From positions 1 to 64,000 of the forward strand of contig JAFWHX010000013.1 in NCBI GenBank assembly GCA_017533915.1: a stretch of 64,000 nt of DNA, in the 5' to 3' direction. Shown piece by piece: positions 26,592 to 36,341 of this stretch (the stretch's first letter is position 1; each line of letters begins with the position of its first letter). Origin of the DNA: Eubacterium sp. (GTDB lineage Bacteria; Bacillota; Clostridia; Peptostreptococcales; Anaerovoracaceae). Position numbers and translations under genes: made by a program. The notes beneath the pieces were generated by a model. That model made no database searches. It saw only the letters and a list, made by a program, of their open reading frames with translations, and was not told the DNA's origin.

Positions 26592-27974
26592 TTATAATAA
26601 TGTGTTCATCCAGTCGCGGCCTGCTTTGATCTGGCGCTCCACTTCATGCGGAGCTGTGCCTCCGAATGAATCACGGCTGTCTACGCAGGCACGGATGCTG
26701 ACATCTCCCAGCATCTCTCTGTTTATCCGGCTGTCGATCGCTGAGAGATCCTCATCAGTGAGATCCTCGAACTGGCAGCCTTTTTCTTCACAGCACTGCA
26801 CCATTCTTCCTACTATATTATGAGCCTCCCTGAACGGTATGCCTGATGAGGCCATGTGCTCAGCAATATCCGTCGCATTCAGGAATCCTTCCTTCAGCCG
26901 CGGCTCTATCTTATCCATCCTGAACTCTGTGTTCTCGAGCATCCTGGCAAAAATCGCGACGCTCGCCTTCCACGTGTCTACCGCATCGAAAAGGCCCTCT
27001 TTATCCTCCTGAAAGTCTTTATTATATGCAAGCGGCGTTCCTTTCATCACTGTGAGAAGCTGCATGAGATCGCCATATACTCGTCCACATTTCCCCCTGA
27101 GCAGCTCTGCCATGTCAGGGTTCTTCTTCTGCGGCATTATACTGCTTCCCGTACAGAAGCTGTCGTCAAGCTCTATGTAGCTGAACTCAGAGCTGTTCCA
27201 CCATACGAACTCCTCAGCCCACCTAGATGTATGCATCATGGAAATTGAAGCATCTGACAGAAATTCTATCATATAGTCACGATCTGAGACCGAATCCATC
27301 GCATTTTCTGTAGGTGCGCTGAACCCAAGCTGCTCAGCTGTCATATGTCTGTCTGTATCGAATGTCGTCCCGGCAAGTGCACATGCTCCCAGAGGGCAGA
27401 GATCCATCCTGCTCAGAGTGTCCTCAAGGCGCTCGATATCGCGCCTGAACATCTGGAAATAAGCCATGAAGATAAATCCTATCGTTACAGGCTGGGCGTG
27501 CTGTATATGCGTGAAGCCGACTGTAAGGGCGTCCTTGTACTTCTCTGCCTTTGCAAGTATCACCTCTTCCAGCTCAGTAAGCTCAGAGATCATGTTCCTG
27601 ATCTCTTTTTTAAGGTACAGTCTTGCGTCTACCTGGCACTGATCATTCCTGCTTCTCGCAGTGTGAAGCTTCTTGCCTACATCTCCGACTTCTTCGATCA
27701 GCCTTGATTCTATCCCCATATGGATATCTTCATCCTCAACGTTGAACGTGATGCTGCCATCCGCGATGCCGGCTCTGATCTTCTCAAGTCCCGCTATTAT
27801 CGTCTCAGCTTCCTCATCAGTCACGATCCCCTGCTTCGCAAGCATCGACACATGTGCTATGCTGCCGTCGATATCCTCATTGTACATTCTCTGGTCAAAA
27901 CCTATGGACGCATTAAATTCCTTGACCATGCTGTCCATATCCTTTTTGAACCTTCCACTCCAGAGTGCTCCCAT
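26592..27974 (-). CDS. argH: Argininosuccinate lyase
   Basis: A 460-residue cytosolic enzyme that splits argininosuccinate into arginine and fumarate. It begins [20 protein letters not shown] and has the family motifs [15 protein letters not shown] (about 112-126), [14 protein letters not shown] and the signature [20 protein letters not shown] (about 278-297). GGAGGCGCGTA precedes the ATG. The usual neighbour argG is elsewhere in the window (11.1 kb); here the partner is fumC, a paralogue from the same superfamily. Confidence 0.97.
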   Translation of the reverse strand: MGALWSGRFKKDMDSMVKEFNASIGFDQRMYNEDIDGSIAHVSMLAKQGIVTDEEAETIIAGLEKIRAGIADGSITFNVEDEDIHMGIESRLIEEVGDVGKKLHTARSRNDQCQVDARLYLKKEIRNMISELTELEEVILAKAEKYKDALTVGFTHIQHAQPVTIGFIFMAYFQMFRRDIERLEDTLSRMDLCPLGACALAGTTFDTDRHMTAEQLGFSAPTENAMDSVSDRDYMIEFLSDASISMMHTSRWAEEFVWWNSSEFSYIELDDSFCTGSSIMPQKKNPDMAELLRGKCGRVYGDLMQLLTVMKGTPLAYNKDFQEDKEGLFDAVDTWKASVAIFARMLENTEFRMDKIEPRLKEGFLNATDIAEHMASSGIPFREAHNIVGRMVQCCEEKGCQFEDLTDEDLSAIDSRINREMLGDVSIRACVDSRDSFGGTAPHEVERQIKAGRDWMNTLL

Positions 27975-28174
27975 TACGCGCCTCCATTTGGTTTACATAA
28001 TACCAGCCAAAAATTATTAACAAATATGAAGTTTTCAGCCGATGAGATTTTGATATTGTATGAAAAAACCGTTTAATACCCAATATGTCGTTGTTCTCAG
28101 GCTCTTTATTTTGATGGTAGCAAAAAACAGGCTCCATTTCAAGCATAACCTCGATGTCAACACATTTTCACACG

Positions 28175-28203
28175 TTGAACACAATTCAGGGGTCTGCTAC
28201 AAT
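28175..28203 (+). promoter_or_regulatory. Promoter of the GH25 lysozyme gene
   Basis: TTGAAC (28175-28180) and TACAAT (28198-28203) are 17 bp apart, 40 bp before the TTG start at 28243. It lies downstream of the first in-frame ATG at 28060, which rules that start out. Confidence 0.75.
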
Positions 28204-28242
28204 AAAAATGGTATTTTGGGAATTAGAGAAAGGGGTTTTATT

Positions 28243-30183
28243 TTGGTATCTTTTATCAGGAGGAATCTTCTGCGGATATCAGTGATGGTCCTTGCCATCG
28301 CGATATCTTCTTCGTGTGCATTCGCATCTACTACCAAGGTCAACAACAAGAAATACACGCATCCGTCATTCTACAAGACTTCACTTTACAAGCTGTTCCA
28401 TGGTGTCGACGTGTCTTACTGGCAGCATGAGATCAACTGGGAGAAGTCCAAGGCTGACGGCATCGATTTTGCGATCATGAGATGCGGGTATACGGCGCTC
28501 AACAAGTTCTCGCTCCATCAGGACAGCACATTTCTTACAAACTATAAAAAGGCTACTGCTGCCGGCGTAAGCGTCGGCATCTATTACTATGCCTGCGCCA
28601 CGACGACGAAAGAAGCAAAGAAAGAAGCGAACTACGTTGTCTCGATACTGAAGAACAACAATATCAACAATCAGCTTCCTGTCGTAATGGACTACGAGAT
28701 CGATTCGGGTCGCGCAAACACAAAATACAAAAACATCGTAAAGAATAAAGGCAAATCATCTGCGCGGAAGACATTCACAAAGAATGCGGTGATATTCATG
28801 AACACGATCCGCGCGGCTGGATATGAGCCTATGTTCTATTCATACCGCGTGATGATCGACCCGAAATTCTCATCCAACTACAGATTCAACATGAAGGACA
28901 TCAACGGCAGCAGTCAGTACAGATTCTGGCTTGCTCAATATTCCACGAGCATCAGCTACACCGGCAACATGGAGATCTGGCAGTTCACATCCACCGGCCG
29001 TGTAAACGGCATGAGCGGAAACATCGACAGGAACTTCTGGTATTATCCGCTGGAAGGTACCAAAACCGAAGAAGGAACAAAATCGATAAGAAAATGCACA
29101 GTGACATTAAGCAGCACTGAATATAAATATGACGGCAAAGCCAAGCGCCCGAAAGTCACCGTAAAGTATGGCAGCGACTCTCTTGAAGATGGCAAGGACT
29201 ACGCCGTGTCATATATGAACAACATCAAGAAAGGGACCTCTACCGTGCTCGTACACGGCAAAGGCGATTACTCCAACGAAACATACAGCACTTTCAAGAT
29301 CGGCGATAAAGCTGACACGACTAACAAGACGACGGTGCTTGATCCTTCTGCTCTCACGCCTCACGACATCAAGACAGTGAAAGCTTCGGTCGACGCAAAG
29401 AAGAACACTGTGGACGTAAGCTGGAGTAAATCGAAGAACGCAAACAAATATCAGGTAGCATACAAGATCGATTCCGCTGAAAAGTGGACAAAGAAGACTG
29501 TAAGTGACAATTCCTACACATTCTCAGATCTTGAGCCTGGCAGCATACTTGAAGTAAAGGTCAGAGGAAGGAATACAGAGAGCGAGGAGACACTGAGCGG
29601 AGCGTACTCAGATACGAAGTACTGCTATATCGGAAGTACAGACAACACATGTGAAATCGGCGAAGATCTCAAGGTCACCGTAAGCTGGAAGAAAGCAGAA
29701 GACGACCGCGGCAAGTTCAGCTACAAAGTAAGCATCACGCCGGAGAACGGCAAGACAAAGAACTACACCGTAGAAGGCGACCATAAGACGAAGACGCTGA
29801 AGGCCAACACTACATACAGCATCAAAGTCACGCCATCCCTTATCATAGGCAAGAAGACATATACAGGCGATGCCGGTGAAACGACTACGGTATTTACTGG
29901 TGTTACCGAGATAAAGAGCAAGAAAGCTGTCGAAGGCGGTTTCAAGCTGACCTGGAACAAGATCGAAGGAGAAGGCAAACCAAGATATAAGATACTGGTA
30001 GCCGACAACAAGAAAATGAAGGACGCTCAGTACATGACAAAGAAGCAGTCAGTCACAAGCGTAACTATCAAGAATCTGAAGAACAAGCAGAAATATTACG
30101 TAGCGATCAAGCCATATATTAAAGTAGACGGAGAACCTGTCTACGGCAATATGACAAAGGTGGTCGGGATAACCACCAAATAA
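28243..30183 (+). CDS. Secreted GH25 family lysozyme with C-terminal Ig/fibronectin-like domains
   Basis: A 646-residue exported muramidase. The start is a TTG at 28243 preceded by GAAAGGGG; it gives a normal signal peptide (FIRRNLLRISVMVLAIAIS, cleavage after CAFA). The GH25 catalytic barrel runs from about residue 45 to 275: GVDVSYWQHEINWEKSKADG with the catalytic aspartate, VVMDYEID with D and E, and MEIWQFTSTG. Then come an Ig/MBG-like domain (CTVTLSSTEYKYDGKAKRPKV), and three fibronectin type III-like domains (about 385-646). It lacks sortase and S-layer anchors. Autolysin or peptidoglycan turnover is likely; a phage origin is not suggested by the neighbours. Confidence 0.9.
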   Translation: MVSFIRRNLLRISVMVLAIAISSSCAFASTTKVNNKKYTHPSFYKTSLYKLFHGVDVSYWQHEINWEKSKADGIDFAIMRCGYTALNKFSLHQDSTFLTNYKKATAAGVSVGIYYYACATTTKEAKKEANYVVSILKNNNINNQLPVVMDYEIDSGRANTKYKNIVKNKGKSSARKTFTKNAVIFMNTIRAAGYEPMFYSYRVMIDPKFSSNYRFNMKDINGSSQYRFWLAQYSTSISYTGNMEIWQFTSTGRVNGMSGNIDRNFWYYPLEGTKTEEGTKSIRKCTVTLSSTEYKYDGKAKRPKVTVKYGSDSLEDGKDYAVSYMNNIKKGTSTVLVHGKGDYSNETYSTFKIGDKADTTNKTTVLDPSALTPHDIKTVKASVDAKKNTVDVSWSKSKNANKYQVAYKIDSAEKWTKKTVSDNSYTFSDLEPGSILEVKVRGRNTESEETLSGAYSDTKYCYIGSTDNTCEIGEDLKVTVSWKKAEDDRGKFSYKVSITPENGKTKNYTVEGDHKTKTLKANTTYSIKVTPSLIIGKKTYTGDAGETTTVFTGVTEIKSKKAVEGGFKLTWNKIEGEGKPRYKILVADNKKMKDAQYMTKKQSVTSVTIKNLKNKQKYYVAIKPYIKVDGEPVYGNMTKVVGITTK

Positions 30184-30216
30184 AATCGAAATCTGACACC
30201 AATATAAAATCCCAAA

Positions 30217-30261
30217 ACAGAAAAGCGGAGCATCCCTGACATCGGGGCTCCGCTTTTCTGT
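30217..30261. terminator. Terminator after the GH25 lysozyme gene
   Basis: A 15-bp perfect stem (30217-30231 with 30247-30261) rich in A before and T inside its arms, with an inner CCC/GGG pair in the loop. It also faces the convergent tcdA transcript. Confidence 0.8.
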
Positions 30262-30282
30262 GGCTGTAACAGCCGCATTACT

Positions 30283-30402
30283 GTTCTGGATTCAGAACGA
30301 CAATATAGCCATTCTCGTTCATGTTCTGGAATCAAAACGATAATATAGCCATTCACATTGCAGTTCTGGAATCAAAACGATAATACAGCCATTACAGGCA
30401 CA
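30283..30402. repeat. Tandem repeat, three copies of 40 bp, overlapping the tcdA stop codon
   Basis: Units at 30283-30322, 30323-30362 and 30363-30402. In each, about 31 bp are conserved (GTTCTGGAATCAAAACGATA and on through ATAGCCATT) and about 9 bp vary. The first copy opens with the palindrome GTTCTG-GATT-CAGAAC. The third copy contains the tcdA stop codon (30392-30394) and its last codons. Confidence 0.85.
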
Positions 30403-31105
30403 ATAGATCATGTACTACTTCTGATGCGAGCAGCAGTCCTGCAGCTGGCGGTACGAATGCGATGGAGCCCGGGGCATGGCGGCTCTCCTGAGCTCCGCTG
30501 CCCTGCACTACTGTACTGAGAGGCTCTTCTTTGGAATAAACGACCTTTACGTGTTTTATACCGCGCGCCCTGAGCTCCCGGCGCATGACTTTTGCCAGCG
30601 GGTCCATCTCGGTCTTGCTGATATCTGAGACCTGGAACTGTGACGGGTCAGTTTTGTTGCCGGCACCCATTGCGCTTATCACTGGTACTCCGCACTTTAT
30701 ACACCTTTCAATGAGCTCCAGTTTTGCTTTGACTGTATCTATCGCGTCGACCACATAGTCATAGTCTTCGAATGCAAATTCATCTGCTGTATCAGGAAGG
30801 AAAAACAGCCTCTTCTCTATGATGTGCGCGTTCGGCGAGATATCGCGAAGCCTCTCTGCCATGACTTCTGTCTTCGGCCTTCCGACTGTAGAATGCAGCG
30901 CGATCAGCTGACGGTTTATGTTGGTCACGTCGACTTCATCGTTATCAACTATCGTAAGCGTGCCGACACCTGCCCGTATCAGAGCCTCGGCGCAGTATCC
31001 TCCTACGCCGCCTATCCCGAACAGTGCGACATGAGCGTTCTTAAGCTTATCCAGCGCCTCATCTCCAAGCATCAGCTCTGTACGCTGCTGCCATTCTTCT
31101 GACAT
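30392..31105 (-). CDS. tcdA: tRNA threonylcarbamoyladenosine dehydratase (TcdA/ThiF family)
   Basis: A 237-residue E1-like enzyme that cyclises t6A37 of tRNA to ct6A using ATP. The start is ATG 31105 (MSEEWQQRTELMLGDEALDKL) with AAGGAGAG upstream. The Rossmann-type nucleotide loop is ALFGIGGVGGYCAEALIRAGVG (about 31-52), followed by IVDNDEVDVTNINRQ and DAIDTVKAKLELI. It lacks the C-terminal helix-rich extension of E. coli TcdA. It follows dnaJ in orientation but has its own start signals and lies beyond neither operon's terminator. Other ThiF-like activities are possible but the length and motifs favour TcdA. Confidence 0.88.
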   Translation of the reverse strand: MSEEWQQRTELMLGDEALDKLKNAHVALFGIGGVGGYCAEALIRAGVGTLTIVDNDEVDVTNINRQLIALHSTVGRPKTEVMAERLRDISPNAHIIEKRLFFLPDTADEFAFEDYDYVVDAIDTVKAKLELIERCIKCGVPVISAMGAGNKTDPSQFQVSDISKTEMDPLAKVMRRELRARGIKHVKVVYSKEEPLSTVVQGSGAQESRHAPGSIAFVPPAAGLLLASEVVHDLLCL

Positions 31106-31177
31106 ATCATCTCTCCTTATACTCTGATCAATATCGATCCTGATATCTATTATACACGTCTGGCACTCCGACTGCAT

Positions 31178-31204
31178 GAAAAAAGCCTGCCGTAACGGCA
31201 GGCT
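31178..31204 (-). terminator. Terminator after dnaJ
   Basis: On the minus strand a 9-bp stem (AGCCTGCCG/CGGCAGGCT, loop TTA) is followed by TTTTTTCAT. It begins 16 bp after the dnaJ stop and closes the chaperone operon. Confidence 0.88.
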
Positions 31205-31219
31205 CAAACATTTCATGAT

Positions 31220-32377
31220 CTATGAGAAGAAGTCTTTCAGTTTATCTGCCCAGCTTGATTTCTTTTTATAGCAGTCCGTGCCGACTTTTTCACCCATTTC
31301 TTTAATGATCTTCTTCTGCTCGGAATTAAGTCTGGTTGGGACTTCCAGTGTCACTTTCACGTACAGGTCGCCCATCCTTCCTGTGCGGACGTCCGTCACA
31401 CCTTTGCCTCTGAGCCTGAAGACTGTGCCCGGCTGTGTCCCCGCCGGCACCTTATATGAGACCTTGCCGTCGAGAGTCGGCACCGTTATCTCATCTCCAA
31501 GAGCAGCCTGCGTGAACGAGATAGGAATGTCAAGATACAGATCGCTTCCCTCTCTGTCGAACAGCTTGTGTTGGGCTACAGCGAGCACAACAAACAGATC
31601 TCCGTTCGGCCCGCCGTTTCTTCCCGGCTCGCCCTGTCCTCTGATCGGGAGCACTGTTCCCTCATCGACACCCGCAGGTATCTTGACCTCTATCTTGATG
31701 TTCTTCATTACCTGGCCGGATCCATGGCAGTCAGGACACGGTGTGTCGATCACAAATCCGGTTCCGTTACAGTCAGGACAAGTGCTTGCTGTCTGCATCT
31801 GGCCGAACAAAGTATTTCTTACAGTCTGGACCTGACCTGTGCCTCCGCATTTCGGGCATGAGCGCTTCTGCGTACCCGGGGCAGCTCCGCTCCCCTGGCA
31901 TTTCTCACACTTCACATACTTTCTGACATCGATAGTCTTGGTCGTACCGAATGCAGCCTCTTCAAATGTGATCTTCAGGCTGTGCTGAATGTCGCGTCCT
32001 TTTGACGGCGCGTTTCTGCGCCTTGTTGCTCCGCCGCCGAATCCGCCTCCGAAGAAGTCTCCGAAGATATCGCCCAGATCTACGCCATCAAAACCACCGG
32101 TCGACCACGTACTGTAGCCGCCCTGGCCTGCGCCTGCCTGCGCGCTCGGATCAACTCCGGCAAAGCCGAACATGTCGTACTTCTTCTTCATCTCTGGATC
32201 GGAAAGCACGCTGTAAGCCTCATTGATCTCTTTGAACTTTTCCTCAGCCTCTTTGTTACCCTGGTTTCTGTCAGGATGATATTTGAGGGCCATCTTTCTG
32301 AAAGCCTTCTTGATCTCCTCATCGCTGGCGCCCTTCTGGATACCGAGCACTTCGTAATAATCCCTTTTGTCTGCCAT
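31220..32377 (-). CDS. dnaJ: Chaperone protein DnaJ
   Basis: A 385-residue co-chaperone that delivers unfolded proteins to DnaK and triggers its ATPase. Order: J-domain with the HPD motif (KYHPDRNQG, about 32-40), glycine/phenylalanine-rich region (about 75-115), four zinc-binding repeats [24 protein letters not shown] and CPDCHGSG (about 155-225), then the substrate-binding C-terminal domain. It is last in hrcA-grpE-dnaK-dnaJ. Confidence 0.98.
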   Translation of the reverse strand: MADKRDYYEVLGIQKGASDEEIKKAFRKMALKYHPDRNQGNKEAEEKFKEINEAYSVLSDPEMKKKYDMFGFAGVDPSAQAGAGQGGYSTWSTGGFDGVDLGDIFGDFFGGGFGGGATRRRNAPSKGRDIQHSLKITFEEAAFGTTKTIDVRKYVKCEKCQGSGAAPGTQKRSCPKCGGTGQVQTVRNTLFGQMQTASTCPDCNGTGFVIDTPCPDCHGSGQVMKNIKIEVKIPAGVDEGTVLPIRGQGEPGRNGGPNGDLFVVLAVAQHKLFDREGSDLYLDIPISFTQAALGDEITVPTLDGKVSYKVPAGTQPGTVFRLRGKGVTDVRTGRMGDLYVKVTLEVPTRLNSEQKKIIKEMGEKVGTDCYKKKSSWADKLKDFFS

Positions 32378-32471
32378 TTTCTGTCACCTAGTATATAACC
32401 CAAGACGCACCGGGGCATTTTCTGCCCCGATGCATCATTATTACCGCTCAGAGCCTGCGCTCTGTCTTCAA

Positions 32472-34322
32472 TTATTTGTCGTCGTCTACTACTTTATAAT
32501 CTGCGTCTACGACATTGTCATCACCTGAGCCGCTCTGCGGACCGGCCTGGGCTCCGCCCATATCAGGTCCCGGCTGTCCCTGTGCCTGAGCCTGTGAATA
32601 GATCTTGGATGCTACAGCATTGAACTTCTCTGTAAGAGCATCTGTCTTGGCTTTGATGTCGTCCGGGTTGTTGGCTTCCAGAGCCTTTTTCAGATCCTCC
32701 TTTGCATCCTCGATGCCCTGCTTCTCTTCTGGGCTGATCTTGCCGTCGATATCTTTCAAAGTCTTCTCTGTCTCATATACCAGAGTCTCTGCCTTGTTGC
32801 GCTCTTCGATGCTCTCTTTCTTCTTCTTGTCTTCAGCTGCGTACTGTTCAGCTTCCTTGACCTTCTGATTGATCTCATCCTCTGTCAGATTTGTCGAAGA
32901 AGTGATCGTGATAGCCTGCTCTTTACCTGTTCCAAGATCCTTTGCGCTTACGTTCACGATACCATTTGCATCGATGTCGAATGTGACTTCGATCTGTGGT
33001 ACTCCACGTGGAGCTGGAGCGATGCCCGTGAGCTGGAACTGGCCGAGCGTGATATTATCTGCAGCCATCTCTCTTTCACCCTGCATTACGTGTACGTCTA
33101 CAGCGGTCTGGTTGTCAGCGGCTGTTGAGAAGATCTGGCTCTTCTTTGTCGGGATAGTCGTATTTCTCTCGATCAGCTTTGTAGCTACTCCGCCGAGTGT
33201 CTCGATTGAAAGTGACAGCGGCGTTACGTCGAGCAGAAGTACGTCGTTTACTTCACCGGTAAGAACTCCTGCCTGTATTGCAGCTCCAACAGCTACGCAC
33301 TCATCAGGATTGATGCCCTTGAACGGCTCTTTGCCTGTCTCTTTCTTTACGGCTTCCTGAACAGCAGGGATCCTTGTTGATCCGCCTACGAGAATGACCT
33401 TTGAAAGATCACTGTTCGTTACGCCTGCATCCGCCATAGCCTTCTTGAGAGGCCCGATCGTTCTGTTGACGAGCTCTTCTGTCAGCTGGTCGAACTTTGC
33501 TCTCGTGAGGTCTGTGTCCAGATGCAGCGGACCGTCAGCGGTCACTGTGATGAACGGCAGATTGATATTCGTCGTCTGCGCACTGGACAGCTCTTTCTTA
33601 GCCTTTTCAGCAGCTTCCTTAAGTCTCTGGAGCGCCATCTTGTCGTTCCTGAGATCAACGCCATGCTCCTGTGCAAAGTTGTCAGCAAGCCAGTTCATGA
33701 TTACATTATCAAAGTCATCGCCGCCGAGGTGTGTGTCGCCGTTAGTTGCGAGTACTTCGAATACTCCGTCTCCGAGCTCCAGCACGGATACATCGAATGT
33801 GCCTCCGCCCAGGTCGTATACCAGGATCTTCTGAGATCCCTCTTCTTTATCAAGTCCATAAGCAAGAGATGCTGCTGTAGGCTCATTGATGATCCTCTTT
33901 ACATCAAGGCCTGCGATCTTTCCGGCATCCTTTGTAGCCTGCTTCTGTGAATCAGAGAAGTAAGCCGGAACTGTGATGACTGCCTCAGTTACTTTGCTTC
34001 CAAGATAGCTCTCCGCATCATCCTTCAGCTTGGTCAGGATCATTGCTGAGATATCCTGTGGCGTGTATTTCTTGCCGTCGATCTCAACTGTGTAATCCTC
34101 GCCCATATGTCTTTTGATCGATGTGATCGTTCTCTCCGGGTTGGTCACAGCCTGTCTCTTGGCTGTCTCACCTACGAGTCTCTCGCCGCCCTTTGTGAAT
34201 CCGACTACAGACGGTGTTGTTCTGTTTCCTTCTGCGTTGGCGATAACTGTAGGCTCACCGCCTTCCAGAACAGCAACGCAGCTATTGGTCGTTCCTAAGT
34301 CTATTCCTATTACCTTTGACAT
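32472..34322 (-). CDS. dnaK: Chaperone protein DnaK (Hsp70)
   Basis: A 616-residue ATP-dependent chaperone. The nucleotide-binding domain starts [15 protein letters not shown] and includes [17 protein letters not shown] and [13 protein letters not shown]; the substrate-binding domain begins near residue 370 ([16 protein letters not shown]); the tail ends in a low-complexity glutamine/glycine stretch and [13 protein letters not shown]. The length lacks the Gram-negative insert, as expected of Firmicutes. AGGAGG precedes the start. Regulation is by HrcA at the CIRCE element upstream of hrcA. Confidence 0.99.
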   Translation of the reverse strand: MSKVIGIDLGTTNSCVAVLEGGEPTVIANAEGNRTTPSVVGFTKGGERLVGETAKRQAVTNPERTITSIKRHMGEDYTVEIDGKKYTPQDISAMILTKLKDDAESYLGSKVTEAVITVPAYFSDSQKQATKDAGKIAGLDVKRIINEPTAASLAYGLDKEEGSQKILVYDLGGGTFDVSVLELGDGVFEVLATNGDTHLGGDDFDNVIMNWLADNFAQEHGVDLRNDKMALQRLKEAAEKAKKELSSAQTTNINLPFITVTADGPLHLDTDLTRAKFDQLTEELVNRTIGPLKKAMADAGVTNSDLSKVILVGGSTRIPAVQEAVKKETGKEPFKGINPDECVAVGAAIQAGVLTGEVNDVLLLDVTPLSLSIETLGGVATKLIERNTTIPTKKSQIFSTAADNQTAVDVHVMQGEREMAADNITLGQFQLTGIAPAPRGVPQIEVTFDIDANGIVNVSAKDLGTGKEQAITITSSTNLTEDEINQKVKEAEQYAAEDKKKKESIEERNKAETLVYETEKTLKDIDGKISPEEKQGIEDAKEDLKKALEANNPDDIKAKTDALTEKFNAVASKIYSQAQAQGQPGPDMGGAQAGPQSGSGDDNVVDADYKVVDDDK

Positions 34323-34458
34323 ATCTATTTCCTCCTATATGTATATATTACTTGTTTTCTTTTATTAACTTTTGTTTTCTCTTATTTCCGCGGCTCCCTC
34401 CGCGGATCTTATGATCGTTTTATCATCTATATACAGCGGTTCATCGCCGCAGTATCAC

Positions 34459-35073
34459 TTATTCATTCACCTTCACCATCGAAGGCCTTATCACCTTGCC
34501 GTTGAGCTTGTATCCTTTCTGCAGAACTTCTGTCACCTTTCCGCTGTCAAAATCAGGATTGCTGTCAGTCAGCACAGCGTGATGAAAGTTCGGATCAAAG
34601 TCATGACCTACTGCTTCTATCTCCTCAAGTCCCGAATTTTTCAGGATGTCCGTGAGCTGCTTGAATATCATCTGCATGCCTTCCGCATATGCCTGATCCT
34701 GACAATCGCTTCCAAGCGCACGCTCAAAATTATCTATCACCTGAAGCAGGTCTGTCATGATCTTCTCGTTTGCAAAAGAGTAGACATCAGCCTTTTCCTT
34801 CTCTGTACGCTTCCTGAAATTCTGGAAATCAGCCATCAGGCGGGTATACTTCTCATTCCATGCCTCATCCTCTTCAGAATCGGTCTTGCTGCCGTTGCCG
34901 CCCTCAGCTCCTGCTTCCTGACCTTCTTTGTCTTCGGCATCCTTTTCCTGCTTTCCATCCTCTGCTGTGTCTGCAGGATCAGCATCCTCAGGCTCTGCTT
35001 CAGAACCGATATCCTCGATCTCTATCTCGGATGTATTCTGCTCTTCCGGCTTCTTTTCTTTTTTCTTAGCCAT
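34459..35073 (-). CDS. grpE: Nucleotide exchange factor GrpE
   Basis: A 204-residue factor that releases ADP from DnaK. The ATG at 35073 (MAKKKEKKPEEQ) has AGGAGGAG just upstream and overlaps the end of hrcA by 8 bp. The first 90 residues are acidic, low-complexity; the coiled-coil and head follow (YTRLMADFQNFRKRTEKEK, then LLQVIDNFERALG, ending IRPSMVKVNE). The acidic tail is longer than usual. Confidence 0.95.
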   Translation of the reverse strand: MAKKKEKKPEEQNTSEIEIEDIGSEAEPEDADPADTAEDGKQEKDAEDKEGQEAGAEGGNGSKTDSEEDEAWNEKYTRLMADFQNFRKRTEKEKADVYSFANEKIMTDLLQVIDNFERALGSDCQDQAYAEGMQMIFKQLTDILKNSGLEEIEAVGHDFDPNFHHAVLTDSNPDFDSGKVTEVLQKGYKLNGKVIRPSMVKVNE

Positions 35074-36130
35074 CTTCTCCTCCTGGATTGCCATCATCTT
35101 CTATATTCTTCATATCGAACGTATCACTCAGATTATCTGTAAGATACTTTACTATTGAAGTGATCTCTCCATATCTCATTCTCGTCGGACCTATGACTCC
35201 GATCTTTCCAACATATCTTCCGTCCACATGATATGTCGCTGTTATAAGCGAGCAGTCTGACAGATCTTCATCTGCATTCTCCTCACCTATAGTTACCATC
35301 ATGCCGTCCGCACGGTCCATGATCTTTCTTGTGAGCTTCTCCTTCTGATCGAACAGTGATATGAAGCTCTTTGCTCTTGAAAGGTCGCCGAACTCCGGGA
35401 GATCGAATATATTGCTCAGTCCGTCCATATACAGATGAACATCCAGCATGTCCTCAAGAGTCTTCATGAAGTTAGGCATCACGCTCTCAGCGAGCTTGTT
35501 CATTGCGGTAAGATCTGTCTTGAAATCATCGATTATGCTGTTCTTCAGAACATCTGTAAGCGTCCTGCCTCTGTAATCATAAGTTATATTCTTTGCAAGG
35601 ACCTGAAGCTGCTCTTCCGTATAAGGATCTTCGAGCACCAGCCTTGTATTCTGCGCTTTCCCCGAATCTGTTACGATCATCAGGATAACCTGATGCTCAT
35701 CAACAGGAAGAAGATTCACGAATTTAATGACTTCCTCCTCCTTGCTCGGAGTAATAGCGAATGATGCCAGATTGGTGATCTCCGACAAAAGCTCAGCAGC
35801 ACGCTCAATGGTCTTATCGAACTCTGCGATATCAGCTTTAAGAGTATCACGGATGATCATCTTATCCTCATTTGAGATCTCCACCTCATCCATCATACTG
35901 TTGACGTACAGCCTGTATGCCTTGTCAGAAGGCACTCTGCCTGCAGAGGTATGAGGATGTGTAAGGTATCCCATCTCCTCGAGGTCGCTCATCTCGTTCC
36001 TGATCGTCGCAGGGCTCATCGCCATGTCGAACTGCTTAGAAAGAGTCCTGGAGCCGACAGGTTCAGCAGTACGCACATAATTGCTTATGATGGCCTGCAG
36101 GATCTTCAGTTTTCTTTCAGTTAATTCCAT
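35066..36130 (-). CDS. hrcA: Heat-inducible transcription repressor HrcA
   Basis: A 354-residue repressor of class I heat-shock genes that binds CIRCE. The start at ATG 36130 (MELTERKLKILQAIISNYV) follows TAAGGT; a longer frame to 36181 would run into the CIRCE element itself. The winged helix (about 1-85, with EPVGSRTLSKQFDMAMSPATIRNEMSDLEEMGY) and the central/C-terminal domain with the ITATYHVDGRYVGKIGVIGPTRMRY stretch are complete. It is the first gene of the chaperone operon. Confidence 0.97.
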   Translation of the reverse strand: MELTERKLKILQAIISNYVRTAEPVGSRTLSKQFDMAMSPATIRNEMSDLEEMGYLTHPHTSAGRVPSDKAYRLYVNSMMDEVEISNEDKMIIRDTLKADIAEFDKTIERAAELLSEITNLASFAITPSKEEEVIKFVNLLPVDEHQVILMIVTDSGKAQNTRLVLEDPYTEEQLQVLAKNITYDYRGRTLTDVLKNSIIDDFKTDLTAMNKLAESVMPNFMKTLEDMLDVHLYMDGLSNIFDLPEFGDLSRAKSFISLFDQKEKLTRKIMDRADGMMVTIGEENADEDLSDCSLITATYHVDGRYVGKIGVIGPTRMRYGEITSIVKYLTDNLSDTFDMKNIEDDGNPGGEDG

Positions 36131-36170
36131 ATCTGTTACCTTATAGAATCTCCAATTTCTTTCTTGCTTG

Positions 36171-36197
36171 TTAGCACTCACTATGTCCGAGTGCTAA
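36171..36197 (-). promoter_or_regulatory. CIRCE operator (HrcA binding site)
   Basis: TTAGCACTC (36171-36179), nine bases, GAGTGCTAA (36189-36197): a perfect match to the CIRCE consensus. It lies between the promoter and the hrcA start, so HrcA represses the entire hrcA-grpE-dnaK-dnaJ operon. Confidence 0.98.
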
Positions 36198-36207
36198 CTC
36201 TATATAT

Positions 36208-36236
36208 AATGTACTCCTAAACCACACGCGTGTCAA
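36208..36236 (-). promoter_or_regulatory. Promoter of the hrcA-grpE-dnaK-dnaJ operon
   Basis: On the minus strand TTGACA (36231-36236) and TACATT (36208-36213) are 17 bp apart; TATATA a few bases on could also serve as -10. The CIRCE element follows 10 bp downstream of the -10 box. Confidence 0.8.
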
Positions 36237-36341
36237 CACTTTTTGATGCTATTTTAATGCTGATTAAGTGAAAATCTGGTGAAGAGCTTTGATGATATTC
36301 TTGCTCATTTATCTGCAGAACTGCCCCTGAAGGCTTATCCT

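Noticed and set aside
28060-28242. ATG start for the GH25 lysozyme at 28060
   Set aside because: It precedes the promoter at 28175-28203 and would bury the signal peptide 60 residues inside the protein.
28243-30183. Prophage endolysin
   Set aside because: It has a Sec signal peptide and long adhesion-type domains, and no holin, tail or integrase genes are near.
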